A stretch of DNA of 64,000 nt from Paenibacillus silvisoli (GTDB lineage: Bacteria; Bacillota; Bacilli; Paenibacillales; Paenibacillaceae). The position numbers and the translations under genes were made by a program. The stretch is taken from positions 1,393,001 to 1,457,000 of the forward strand of contig NZ_CP133017.1 of NCBI RefSeq assembly GCF_030866765.1, read 5' to 3'. Below, piece after piece: positions 49,124 through 57,697 of the stretch; the first letter of the stretch is position 1; every line of letters starts with the position of its first letter. The notes under the pieces are model-generated. The model was not told where the DNA came from, did no database searches, and saw nothing but the letters and a program-made list of their open reading frames with translations.

Positions 49124-50101
49124 CTACGGCAAGCTAACCCCGCGCGACGCCACGTACAGGCGGTACCAGTCCTCGCGCGAAAGGCGAAGCGTGGCCGCGT
49201 CCTTGCAGGCGCGGATGCGCTGCGGGTTGATCGTGCCGATGACCGGCTGGATGCCGGCCGGATGCGTCATCAACCACGCCAGCACGATGGCCTCCGTCGT
49301 CGTGCTGTGCTTCTCCGCCAGCTCAGCCACGATGGCCGCCGTCGCCACGACGCTCTCGCTTTGCCCCTCCAGCGAGCCGCCGGAGTAGCGACCTTGCGCC
49401 AACGGTCCCCATGATTGCAGCTGAATGTTCTCCAGGCGGCAATATTCCATCGTGCCTTCCGGGAACACGTTGCTGCGCCACGCGTCTTGGTTGACGCTGA
49501 CGGCCGTGTCGAGGAAGCCGATTTTGTGCAGGCTCATCTCCAGCTGGTTCACGATGAACGGCTCATCGCTGTAAGCTTGCAGCAGCCGGATCTGGCCGTG
49601 GCTCATATTGGACACGCCGAAATGGCGCACTTTGCCCGATGCCTTCAGCTGATGGATCGCGCTCGCGACATCCTCGGGCTCCACCAAAGGATCCGGGCGA
49701 TGCAGCAGCAAGATGTCCAAGTATTCCGTGCCTAAACGTTCCAGGATGCCATCCACGCTTTCCAAAATATAATCCGCCGAAAAATCGAACCGGTGCGGCT
49801 GCTCGCCATCTCCGAACCGAATGCCGCATTTCGATTGCAAAATGATCTTCTCGCGCAGCTCCGGCCGCTCGCGCAGCACGTGAGCGAACACGCGCTCCGC
49901 CTTACCTGCCGTATAAATATCGGCGTGGTCGAACATATTGATGCCGACCTCAAGCGCGGCATCCACCGCCTCGTGCCCCTCGCGATAATGCTCGGCCGTG
50001 ATCGGGCTGCTCGCGCTCCAGTCGCCTCCAAGCCGCATGCATCCAAGGACAAGCTGGCTCGCATCCAGCCCGCGGCGTTGTAACGGAATCGGTTTTGTCA
50101 T
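49124..50101 (-). CDS. Aldo/keto reductase (YdhF-like)
   Basis: A 325-residue NADPH-dependent carbonyl reductase in the cytoplasm. The tetrad is visible: Asp and Tyr in INMFDHADIYTAGKAERVF, Lys in IILQSKCGIRFG, His in DILLLHRPDPLV. The C-terminal cofactor block is VIGTINPQRIRA. The opening LVLGCMRLGGDWS and the ALEVGINMFDHADIY pattern match the E. coli YdhF group. ATG at 50101 has GGAGG nine bases upstream; the longer frame is not needed. The substrate is unknown. Confidence 0.88.
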   Translation of the reverse strand: MTKPIPLQRRGLDASQLVLGCMRLGGDWSASSPITAEHYREGHEAVDAALEVGINMFDHADIYTAGKAERVFAHVLRERPELREKIILQSKCGIRFGDGEQPHRFDFSADYILESVDGILERLGTEYLDILLLHRPDPLVEPEDVASAIHQLKASGKVRHFGVSNMSHGQIRLLQAYSDEPFIVNQLEMSLHKIGFLDTAVSVNQDAWRSNVFPEGTMEYCRLENIQLQSWGPLAQGRYSGGSLEGQSESVVATAAIVAELAEKHSTTTEAIVLAWLMTHPAGIQPVIGTINPQRIRACKDAATLRLSREDWYRLYVASRGVSLP

Positions 50102-50256
50102 ATCTACATACCTCCAGTAGGTTTCATTACTTGTACGCTCTCGCACTTCTTTTGCGGCTTTCCGCGCTGCTTGCGTACTGCCGCCCAATCCCAAACTCCT
50201 GTTCCATTATGCTACCGCTGTATGCAAAATAAAAGTAGTGAAAATATTGATACGTA

Positions 50257-50445
50257 ATGATACAAGGTATATATAGTGAGCTAAAGTATAGCGCGATCGG
50301 CGTCTATACGTTCGATCCGTCTAAGGACAACGCGATCGAGATTGAGCTTGAAGCGAAGCGCGTCCGTTATGTGAGGCTGGTCGTCACGGGCAACACCGGC
50401 TGGCCGGCCGCCCAGGTTTCCGAATTTGAAGCGTATGCGCCTTAA
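50257..50445 (+). pseudogene. C-terminal remnant of a CBM32 (F5/8 type C) protein
   Basis: The 62 codons read IGVYTFDPSKDN, then KRVRYVRLVVTGNTGWPAAQVSEFEAYAP, which is the last third of a discoidin-like carbohydrate-binding module as found at the C-terminus of large secreted glycosidases. Upstream frames hold no partner, so this is the tail left by a deletion. It marks a past carbohydrase gene at this place. Confidence 0.65.
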
Positions 50446-50563
50446 AGACTAGCCGGATTCGCCATAGATCGTCACAAAAACGCATGCTTTTACAGATGCG
50501 TTTCTTCTTTTTCCTGTTATAATAGAAGGTAAGACGGAAGACGGGTGGCAAAGGAGAATTGCC

Positions 50564-51166
50564 GTGAATGAAGCGCAATTAGTAATGTTATCGAGGCAGG
50601 GCGACGAGACGGCCTTCAACAAATTGGTCGAGCTGTATAAGGATAAATTGTACCGGATGGCCTCTAGAATTCTCCGCAGCAAAACGGATGTAGAGGATGT
50701 CGTGCAGGAAACGTTTCTGAAGGTGTATTTGAACTTGAACCGCTTCGATGAGAACAAGCGATTCTCGACGTGGATTTTCCATATCGGGAAAAACATCTGC
50801 CTGGATCTGCTGCGCCGCCGTAAAACCCCGCCGCTTCCGCTGGATCAACCCGTTCTGGCCCAATCCGACCAAGCGCTGTCGCTGCATGATGTCATTCCGC
50901 ACACGTCGCTTTCGCCGGAAGGGGAAGTCATCGAACGCGAGCTGTCGTCGAAGATGGCGGAGCTGATCGAGAAGCTGCCGGACAAATACAGAACCGTCGT
51001 TTATCAGCGTTACGTGCTGGAGATGTCGATGGAGGATATTTCGCGCGCCAATAACATTCCGGTCAATACCGTGAAGTCGCGCATTCACCGTGGCAAGGAC
51101 TACATGAAGAAACGCTGGGGCAAGACGCTGCTTATATATTCCATTATGCTTTTTCACTTTTTTTGA
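50564..51166 (+). CDS. ECF-type RNA polymerase sigma factor (SigW-like)
   Basis: A 200-residue sigma-70 family factor with region 2 (FNKLVELYKDKLYRMASRIL ... DVEDVVQETFLKVYLNLNRF, FSTWIFHIGKNICLDLLRRRK) and region 4 (KLPDKYRTVVYQRYVLEMSMEDISRANNIPVNTVKSRIHRGK). It resembles B. subtilis SigW of the envelope-stress group. The C-terminus has an extra hydrophobic stretch (LLIYSIMLFHFF), which is odd for a soluble factor. GTG at 50564 follows AAAGGAGAA. No anti-sigma gene follows; a terminator does. How it is held inactive is therefore not apparent here. Confidence 0.87.
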   Translation: MNEAQLVMLSRQGDETAFNKLVELYKDKLYRMASRILRSKTDVEDVVQETFLKVYLNLNRFDENKRFSTWIFHIGKNICLDLLRRRKTPPLPLDQPVLAQSDQALSLHDVIPHTSLSPEGEVIERELSSKMAELIEKLPDKYRTVVYQRYVLEMSMEDISRANNIPVNTVKSRIHRGKDYMKKRWGKTLLIYSIMLFHFF

Positions 51167-51181
51167 TCGTGCCGATATCGC

Positions 51182-51219
51182 AGCGTGTGGATGGGATGGA
51201 CTTCCATTCACGCGCTTTT
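51182..51219 (+). terminator. Terminator after the sigma factor gene
   Basis: AGCGTGTGGATGG pairs imperfectly with CCATTCACGCGCT, followed by seven T residues. Confidence 0.75.
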
Positions 51220-51338
51220 TTTGTTTATTGCATAAAAGTTTTCCACAACTGGAATACTGTGGTCAAATCGGGCGGTTTATCCCGTAATTTATTGGCTGGC
51301 AGCCGTAAATATGGATAGCCAACCAGGGCAGATGGCGG

Positions 51339-51344
51339 TATAAT
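51339..51344 (+). promoter_or_regulatory. -10 box of the nucleoside importer operon
   Basis: A perfect TATAAT with a poor -35, giving a 5' leader of about 85 bases before the ATG at 51434. I looked for a purine riboswitch in the leader and saw none of its conserved core. Confidence 0.45.
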
Positions 51345-51433
51345 ATTTGTACGAGTTGCGCGAAAATTGTCGATTTTTGGCAGGGGTTGTCGCAGGCTAA
51401 GAGACTATACAGAGGACTAGGAGAGAAACGGTA

Positions 51434-52489
51434 ATGAAAAAAGGGATTTTGCTTGCTGTAGTACTTATTTTACTGTCTTCACTGTTTGTCGCATGCGGTA
51501 AGAAAGAGAACAATACGGCTGCCGGCAACAACACGGCCGCTGAGAACAATGCAGGCGCTGGCAATGCCGCTCCAACCAAGAAGGTTGCGCTTGTTCTTCC
51601 CGAGAAAATCGGCGTTAACGCGTTCTTCGTGCAAATGGACGAGGGCTTCAAGAAAGCCGGCGAAGAGTTCAACATCGAGACGAAAACGATCGAGTCGACG
51701 GACCCGGCCGCATTCGAGCAAAACCTCCGCTCCACAGTTGCGGAAAACTACGATCTGATCATCACGGCTACTTTCCAAGCGGAAGACGCGCTGAAGAAGG
51801 TTGCTGCCGAGAACCCGGACAAGCCGTTCGCGGTTATCGATACGGTCGTTGATTTGCCGAACGTGCGCAGCGTCGTATTCCGCGAATACGAAGCGTCGTA
51901 CCTGCTTGGCGCAGCTGCAGGCCTTTCCACGAAAACAAACAAAGTCGGCATGGTCGTCGCGATCGACGCGCCTTTGCTGAAGAAATATACCGAAGGCTTT
52001 AAAGAAGGCTTGAAATACACGAATCCGGAAGCGGAAATGCTCGTGAACTACGTTGGCGGCTTCACGGACCCGGCGAAAGCGAAAGAGCTGGCTTTGCTGC
52101 AATTCTCGAAAGGCGCGGACTTCATCGCGGGCGCATCCGCGGTAGGCGACCTTGGCGTATTCGAAGCGGCGAAGGAAAAAGGCTTCTTCACATCCGGTCA
52201 AGACATCGACAACACCGGCGTTGACCCGGAGCACGTTGTTCTTGCACAGCTGAAAGGCACGGACACCGTTGCTTACGAAACGGTTAAATCGTTCTCCGAA
52301 GGCAACTTTGCATACGGCGCGGTTGATTACGGCTTAAAGGAAGACGGCGTAGGTCTTACTTACGTAACAAGAGACAGCCAATCGCCTTTGAATCCGTTCA
52401 TCGGCCAAGCTACAGTAGACAAAGTAAAAGCGATCAAGGACGACATCGTTTCCGGTAAACTGGTTGTCAAAAACCCGCTGAACCCATAA
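51434..52489 (+). CDS. nupN: Nucleoside-binding lipoprotein (BMP family)
   Basis: A 351-residue lipoprotein: lipobox FVAC near residue 19, a short Asn/Ala linker and the BMP (Med/TmpC) fold with KKVALVLPEKIGVNAFFVQMDEGF, VFREYEASYLLGAAAGL and GQDIDNTGVDPEHVVLAQLK. In B. subtilis the orthologous NupN (YufN) delivers guanosine and related nucleosides to NupOPQ. Strong codon bias suggests high expression. A hairpin at 52500 probably lowers readthrough into the ATPase gene, so the binding protein is made in excess. Confidence 0.86.
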   Translation: MKKGILLAVVLILLSSLFVACGKKENNTAAGNNTAAENNAGAGNAAPTKKVALVLPEKIGVNAFFVQMDEGFKKAGEEFNIETKTIESTDPAAFEQNLRSTVAENYDLIITATFQAEDALKKVAAENPDKPFAVIDTVVDLPNVRSVVFREYEASYLLGAAAGLSTKTNKVGMVVAIDAPLLKKYTEGFKEGLKYTNPEAEMLVNYVGGFTDPAKAKELALLQFSKGADFIAGASAVGDLGVFEAAKEKGFFTSGQDIDNTGVDPEHVVLAQLKGTDTVAYETVKSFSEGNFAYGAVDYGLKEDGVGLTYVTRDSQSPLNPFIGQATVDKVKAIKDDIVSGKLVVKNPLNP

Positions 52490-52499
52490 TGACTACCCG

Positions 52500-52533
52500 C
52501 CGGCTGTATGACCATCATACAGCCGGTTTCTTC
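52500..52533 (+). terminator. Intra-operon attenuator hairpin
   Basis: CCGGCTGTATGA pairs perfectly with TCATACAGCCGG around CCA, followed by TTTCTTCC. It lies between the binding-protein and ATPase genes. Confidence 0.8.
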
Positions 52534-52566
52534 CTATATACGGTATGAGAGGAGAAGGACGGCCGG

Positions 52567-54087
52567 ATGTTGTTAAGCATGGAGAACATTACGAAAAGCT
52601 ACGGGCCCGTGAAAGCGAATACCGATATCGGCTTTACGCTGAAAGAAGGCGAAATTCACGCGCTCGTAGGCGAGAACGGCGCAGGCAAGACGACGCTCAT
52701 GCGTATTTTGTACGGCATGGAGAAGCCGACGAGCGGCGCGATCCGGATTCGCGGCGAAGAGCGGCATTTTGCGACGCCTGCGGATGCGATCAAGAGCGGG
52801 ATCGGCATGGTGCACCAGCATTTCATGCTGTTCCCGTCGTTTACGGTAGCGGAAAATATCGTCATCGGCCGCGAGCCGAGAAGCGGTTTCGGTTTCAAGC
52901 GCAAATCCGCGATCGGCTTTAACCGCAAAGCGGCAATCGCCGAAGTCGAAGCGCTGGCGAAACAGTACGGCATGCCCGTTGATCCGCGCAAGAAGACGTC
53001 GGCCTGCTCGCTTGGCGTTCAGCAGCGCGTGGAAATTTTGAAGGTGCTGCATCAAGGCGCGGACATCATCATTCTCGACGAACCGACCGGCGTTCTGACG
53101 CCGATTGAGGTCAAGGAGCTGCTCGCTGCCATTAAGCGGCTTGCGGCACAAGGGAAGAGCTTCATCATCATCAGCCACAAGCTGCAGGAAATTATGGACG
53201 TCGCCGACCGCATTACGGTGCTGCGCGACGGCCGCGTGACCGGCGTCGTTGAGGCGAAGGATACGGACATCGAGCAAATTTCCAGGCTGATGGTCGGCCG
53301 CGATTTGGTCGATATGCCGCGTACGGCGCCTTTGCTTGGCCATGCGGTGCTCGAAGTGAAATCGCTCACCGTTCCCGGCGACAAAGGCAAGCCGCTCGTG
53401 AACGATGTCAGCTTTGATGTGCGGTCCGGCGAAATCGTCGGCATTGCCGGCATTTCCGGCAACGGCCAATCGGAGCTGATCGGCGCGATCTCGGGCCTAG
53501 TCGAGATCGGCAGCGGACAAGTCTCGCTTGCAGGCCAGAACGTGACGGGCGCGCCGGTACGGAAGATCCGCGATCTCGGCCTTGCGCATATACCGGAGGA
53601 CCGCTACCAATGGGGAGCGGCCAAAGATGCGACGGTCGTCGAGAACGGCGTCATGGGACACGCCCGCAAGGAGCAGCGGTATGGCTTGCTGCGCGGGCGC
53701 AGCATCCGTTCGATGGTGGAAGGCTGGGTCAAGCGCTTCGAGATTAAGACCGGATCGCTCGATACGAAGGCGCAGTTTCTGTCAGGCGGCAATTTGCAGA
53801 AGCTGATCGTCGCGCGCGAGCTGGCGCAGGGGACGCCGTTTCTGATCGCGGCCGAACCGACCCGCGGCGTCGACGTCGGCGCGATGGAAATTATCCACGG
53901 CGAGCTGATCAAGAAACGGAACGACAAAGGCGCGATTCTGCTCGTGTCGTCGGAACTGACGGAAATTTTGAAGCTGTCCGACCGGATTCTGGTCATGAAT
54001 GAAGGCCGAATCGTCGGCGAGCTGAGCGCCGAGGAAGCGACGGAGGAACGAATTAGTTTATTGATGGCGGGAGGGAAGCAGGCTTGA
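52567..54087 (+). CDS. nupO: Nucleoside ABC importer ATPase (double domain)
   Basis: A 506-residue protein with two ATPase halves, as in RbsA/YufO. The first half has GENGAGKTTLMRIL, a signature region read as SLGVQQRVEILKVL and Walker B IIILDEPTGVLTP. The second half has GISGNGQSELIGAISG, SGGNLQKLIVARELA and IAAEPTRGVDVGA. The second Walker A lacks the usual lysine-threonine, which is normal for this family. It powers uptake through the two permeases that follow with overlapping frames. Confidence 0.88.
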   Translation: MLLSMENITKSYGPVKANTDIGFTLKEGEIHALVGENGAGKTTLMRILYGMEKPTSGAIRIRGEERHFATPADAIKSGIGMVHQHFMLFPSFTVAENIVIGREPRSGFGFKRKSAIGFNRKAAIAEVEALAKQYGMPVDPRKKTSACSLGVQQRVEILKVLHQGADIIILDEPTGVLTPIEVKELLAAIKRLAAQGKSFIIISHKLQEIMDVADRITVLRDGRVTGVVEAKDTDIEQISRLMVGRDLVDMPRTAPLLGHAVLEVKSLTVPGDKGKPLVNDVSFDVRSGEIVGIAGISGNGQSELIGAISGLVEIGSGQVSLAGQNVTGAPVRKIRDLGLAHIPEDRYQWGAAKDATVVENGVMGHARKEQRYGLLRGRSIRSMVEGWVKRFEIKTGSLDTKAQFLSGGNLQKLIVARELAQGTPFLIAAEPTRGVDVGAMEIIHGELIKKRNDKGAILLVSSELTEILKLSDRILVMNEGRIVGELSAEEATEERISLLMAGGKQA

Positions 54088-55154
54088 ACCGCAAACTTAC
54101 TGAATTCGCAGGCTCGCTCGTTCAGCCGATCGTAGCTGTCCTGCTTGGCCTGCTCATTGGCGCCTTGGCAATATCGCTGGTCGGAGGCTCCATTATGGAG
54201 ACTTACGCCGAGATGTGGAAGGGCGCATTCGGCAGCTTTTATTTTGTCACGAATACGTTATCGCGCGCGACGCCGATCATCCTGGTCGGTCTTGGCGCGA
54301 CATTGGCTTTCCGAGCGGGCTTCTTTAATCTCGGCGCAGAGGGACAGATGATTCTCGGCGGCTTGTGCGCGGCGATCACGGCGCTTTACGTGCCGGGTCC
54401 GGGCTGGTACAAGCTGCTGCTGGCGCTGATTTCCGGCATCGTTGCGGGCGGCATCTGGTCGGCGTTCGCCGGCTGGATGGACGCGAAGTTCCGCATGAAC
54501 CTGCTCATTACGACGCTGCTGCTCAACTACATCGCTTCGCTGTTCGCCGGTTATTTGGTCGCTTACCCGCTGAAGGATACGACCGGATCGGCGGCAATGG
54601 CGCAGACGAAAATGATCGAACACAGCGCATGGCTGCCGAAATTGTTCCAAGGGATGAGCCTGCACGCCGGGTTCCTGATTGCGCTCGCCGGCACGATATT
54701 GCTCTTCCTGTTCATGAAGTATACGGTCAGCGGCTATGAGACCCGCATGCTTGGCAACAACCCGTTGTTTGCCGCATACGGCGGCGTGCAGCGCGGCAAG
54801 CTGATGCTTTACAGCATGCTCGCCAGCGGCGGCTTCGCCGGCTTGGCCGGCGCCGTCGAGGTGCTCGGCACGCAGTACCGCTACCTGGACGGCTCGCTGT
54901 CCACGCCGGGCTACGCGTGGTCCGGCATTATGGCGACGCTGCTTGCAGGCTCGCATCCGCTCGGCACGGCGTTCGCCGCGATCTTGCTGGCCGCGCTGCA
55001 AACCGGCGGCATGGGCGTCGAGCGCAACACCGAGGTGCCGCTCGAAATCGCAAGCGTCATCCAAGCGACGCTCATTTTGTTCGTTTCGGCGAAAATCAGC
55101 TACGGCTTCTTAAAACGCAGGAAAGCGAGGGCTCAAGGTGGATCAATGGTTTGA
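54084..55154 (+). CDS. nupP: Nucleoside ABC importer permease
   Basis: A 356-residue permease of the branched-chain/nucleoside (BPD_transp_2) type with about ten membrane helices and the landmark GATLAFRAGFFNLGAEGQMILGG. TTG at 54084 overlaps the ATPase stop, with GGGAGGGAAG upstream. The order ATPase-P-Q equals the B. subtilis nup operon. Confidence 0.87.
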   Translation: MNRKLTEFAGSLVQPIVAVLLGLLIGALAISLVGGSIMETYAEMWKGAFGSFYFVTNTLSRATPIILVGLGATLAFRAGFFNLGAEGQMILGGLCAAITALYVPGPGWYKLLLALISGIVAGGIWSAFAGWMDAKFRMNLLITTLLLNYIASLFAGYLVAYPLKDTTGSAAMAQTKMIEHSAWLPKLFQGMSLHAGFLIALAGTILLFLFMKYTVSGYETRMLGNNPLFAAYGGVQRGKLMLYSMLASGGFAGLAGAVEVLGTQYRYLDGSLSTPGYAWSGIMATLLAGSHPLGTAFAAILLAALQTGGMGVERNTEVPLEIASVIQATLILFVSAKISYGFLKRRKARAQGGSMV

Positions 55155-56061
55155 TGTCTCCCTATTTAACTCGACCCTCCGGATGTTGACGCCCATCCTG
55201 CTGGCCGCGCTCGGCGGCGCGATCTGCTCGCGCGTCGGTTTGTTCAACGTCGGCCTGGAGGGGCTCGTGCTGTTCGGCGCGTTCTTCGCGATCGTCGGCA
55301 ACTATCTGACCGGCAACGTATGGCTGGCGGTCGCTTTCGCGGTCATGTGCGTCATGCTGTTCTCGCTTATTTTCGCTTATTTAAGCATTCATTTGAGAGC
55401 GAACGTCATCATCGTCGGTATATCGCTGAACTTCCTGGCCTTAGGCTTGACCTCTTTCAGCCTGCGGGCCATCTTCGATGTGAAAGGCGCTTACTACGAC
55501 AAAAACATGAAGGGCTTGCCGGCGCTCGATATTCCGCTGATCAAGGACATTCCTTGGCTTGGCGACGTGCTTTCGGGCCATTCGCCGCTCGTATATATTG
55601 CGTTTCTGCTTATCTTCGTGTTTCAATATTTCTTGTTCCGCACCGTGTCCGGCTTCCGGCTGCTCGCGGTCGGCGAGAATCCCGTCGCTGCTCGGAGTCT
55701 CGGCATGAAGTCGAAGCGGATTCAGTACGGCGCCGTATTGATTTGCGGGGTGCTGTGCGGCTTGGCCGGGGCGCAGCTGTCGCTCGGTCAAGTCACGATG
55801 TTTACGGAAAATATGACGGCCGGCCGCGGGTTTATCGCCCTCGTCGCCACGATGCTCGGCCAGTCGAACCCGATCGGCGTCGGCGCGTCGAGCTTGCTGT
55901 TCGGGTTTATGGATGCGGTGAGCATTCGGCTGCAGGGCTTGTCGCTGCCGACCCATTTTACGATGATGCTGCCGTATGTCGTGACCTTGATTATGATGCT
56001 ATTCTTCCGGGATAAGAGCTACATGCAGGAAGCGCGCAAGGCGAATGAAAGCTCGCGTTAA
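55138..56061 (+). CDS. nupQ: Nucleoside ABC importer permease
   Basis: A 307-residue permease of the same superfamily, with LAALGGAICSRVGLFNVGLEGLVLFGAF near the start and LGQSNPIGVGASSLLFGFMD near the end. GTG at 55138 lies inside the end of the previous gene, so the two channel subunits are translated together. It completes the importer. Confidence 0.87.
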   Translation: MDQWFDVSLFNSTLRMLTPILLAALGGAICSRVGLFNVGLEGLVLFGAFFAIVGNYLTGNVWLAVAFAVMCVMLFSLIFAYLSIHLRANVIIVGISLNFLALGLTSFSLRAIFDVKGAYYDKNMKGLPALDIPLIKDIPWLGDVLSGHSPLVYIAFLLIFVFQYFLFRTVSGFRLLAVGENPVAARSLGMKSKRIQYGAVLICGVLCGLAGAQLSLGQVTMFTENMTAGRGFIALVATMLGQSNPIGVGASSLLFGFMDAVSIRLQGLSLPTHFTMMLPYVVTLIMMLFFRDKSYMQEARKANESSR

Positions 56062-56083
56062 CATGGTAGGAGGTTAAAATCAG

Positions 56084-56758
56084 ATGAACAATAAAGCAGA
56101 GCGCTTGAAGAAGGCAAAGCCGATTACGCAGGTGGAGGTGGATGCATCGCTTGCGCGTCGTTTGCCGCCGGGGCAAGCGTTGACGGAGCGTTTCCCGATT
56201 CTCCATGAAGGGGAAGTGCCGGTGTACTCGCTGCCGGACTGGAGGCTTCGCGTCTTCGGCGAAGTGGAACAGGAGCTGGAGTTCTCGCTTGAACAATTGA
56301 AGGCGATGAAGCAGACCGAGCAGGTTTGCGACATCCACTGCGTGACGCGCTGGTCGAAGTTCGATACGACATGGGAGGGCGTACGGTTCAAGGATTTGCT
56401 GCCATTGCTCGGCGTGAAGCCGGATGCTCGCTACGTGATGATCCATGCGGACAACGATTATGAGACCAACGTGCCGCTCGAGGATTTGATGCGCGACGAT
56501 ATTTTGCTGGCGTTCAACTTCGACGGCCAGCCGTTGACGCCGAAGCACGGCTTCCCGCTTCGTCTAGTCGTACCGCATCTTTATTTCTGGAAGAGCGCGA
56601 AATGGATTACGGGCATCGAGTTTATGAAGGAAGACCGTCCGGGCTTCTGGGAGCGGAACGGCTTCCATAACGTGGCCGACCCGTTCCGGGAGGAACGCTT
56701 CTCCGGCGAGGACCTCGGTCTGCCGGAAGATCTGTGGAAAGATGTGGACTACGACTAA
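56084..56758 (+). CDS. yuiH: YuiH-type sulfite-oxidase-like molybdoenzyme
   Basis: A 224-residue protein of the oxidoreductase molybdopterin-binding family. It has the molybdenum-ligand cysteine in CDIHCVTRWSKFDTTWEG, the VPLEDLMRDDILLAFNFDGQPLTPKHGFPLRLVVP block and LYFWKSAKWITGIEFM. It lacks the dimerisation domain of true sulfite oxidases, as YuiH proteins do. No signal peptide is seen, so it is likely cytoplasmic. It lies 22 bp after nupQ and overlaps the next gene's start, so it is part of the nucleoside operon, though the functional reason is not evident. Confidence 0.87.
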   Translation: MNNKAERLKKAKPITQVEVDASLARRLPPGQALTERFPILHEGEVPVYSLPDWRLRVFGEVEQELEFSLEQLKAMKQTEQVCDIHCVTRWSKFDTTWEGVRFKDLLPLLGVKPDARYVMIHADNDYETNVPLEDLMRDDILLAFNFDGQPLTPKHGFPLRLVVPHLYFWKSAKWITGIEFMKEDRPGFWERNGFHNVADPFREERFSGEDLGLPEDLWKDVDYD

Positions 56759-57504
56759 TGACACTTATGCCGATTTTACAAATTCATACCGAGGACGCCG
56801 CGGACTACGCGATCGTATGCGGCGATCCGAAACGCGCGGAGCTCATTTCGCGCAAGCTCGAACATGTTCGGGAGCTCGCTTTTAGCCGCGAGTACCGGAC
56901 GTTCGCGGGCGAAATACAAGGCGTGCGCGTGCTGGTTACGAGCCACGGCGTCGGCTCGGCCGGCGCAGCCGTATGCTTCGAGGAGCTCATTCGCGCCGGC
57001 GTGAAAACGCTGATCCGCGTCGGCACCGCCGGCTCCTACTCGGCCGATCATCCGGCCGGCAGCCTGATCGTCAGCTCCGCCGCGGTTCGCGCGGAAGGGC
57101 TGACCCGCCAGCTCGTGCCGGACGGCTATCCGGCCGTCGGCGACAGCGACGTCGTGAACGCGCTGTATGCCGCGGCGCTGGAAACGGAAGGCGACGGCGT
57201 CGTCAAGAAAGGGATGACCGTCTCGCTTGACGTGTTCTTCTCCGGCGTCGTGGACGTGCCGCACCGCCAGTACAAGCAAGCCGGCGTCCTCGCCGTCGAG
57301 ATGGAGATCGCGGCGCTGTACGTCGTCGCCTCGCTTCGCGGCGCCCGCGCCGGCGCGATCGTCGCGCTGGACGGCTACGCGGACAGCGACCTGGCCGCGG
57401 AGTACGACCCGCACACCGACGTCGTCGCGAAAGCGGTCGAGCGCGAAATCAACGCGGCGCTCGGCGCCGTCGTGAAGCTGGCTGCGTCTGCGCAAGCGCG
57501 CTAG
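56758..57504 (+). CDS. Nucleoside phosphorylase (uridine/purine phosphorylase family)
   Basis: A 248-residue PNP_UDP_1 enzyme that splits nucleosides with phosphate to base and ribose 1-phosphate in the cytoplasm. It has AIVCGDPKRAELIS (phosphate site), VTSHGVGSAGAAVCFEELI, LIRVGTAGSYS and AGVLAVEMEIAALYVVASLRG (ribose site Glu-Met-Glu). The base specificity is not certain. ATG at 56758 overlaps the yuiH stop (TAATG). As the last gene of the importer operon it would consume the imported nucleosides. It ends at a strong terminator. Confidence 0.88.
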   Translation: MTLMPILQIHTEDAADYAIVCGDPKRAELISRKLEHVRELAFSREYRTFAGEIQGVRVLVTSHGVGSAGAAVCFEELIRAGVKTLIRVGTAGSYSADHPAGSLIVSSAAVRAEGLTRQLVPDGYPAVGDSDVVNALYAAALETEGDGVVKKGMTVSLDVFFSGVVDVPHRQYKQAGVLAVEMEIAALYVVASLRGARAGAIVALDGYADSDLAAEYDPHTDVVAKAVEREINAALGAVVKLAASAQAR

Positions 57505-57520
57505 CTGCCGTTTTATAAGG

Positions 57521-57551
57521 AAGCCCGGTATCGATGGATACCGGGCTTTTT
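57521..57551 (+). terminator. Rho-independent terminator of the nucleoside operon
   Basis: A perfect 12-bp stem AAGCCCGGTATC around GATG, followed by TTTTTG. Confidence 0.93.
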
Positions 57552-57697
57552 GTTGTGCAAGCGCGATACAAATATGGATAAAAGTGCCGACAGGTATCCG
57601 GCCGGGAACAGAAGGATAGTTTTAGGTGAATAGAGAATAGAGTAGGCTGGATGTATATTCAATTCAATTCAATTTATCGACGGGAGCGTTCCAGAGA

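Noticed and set aside
48487..49388. Frames of 60-169 codons across the hairpin array, including one with the peptide NDSGISAL repeated.
   Set aside because: The repeated peptide comes from repeated hairpins; start signals are absent and the 48879-49388 frame runs antisense into the aldo/keto reductase gene.
51345..51433. Purine riboswitch in the leader of the nucleoside importer.
   Set aside because: The conserved purine-aptamer core and P1 pairing could not be found; the leader is short and unstructured by eye.
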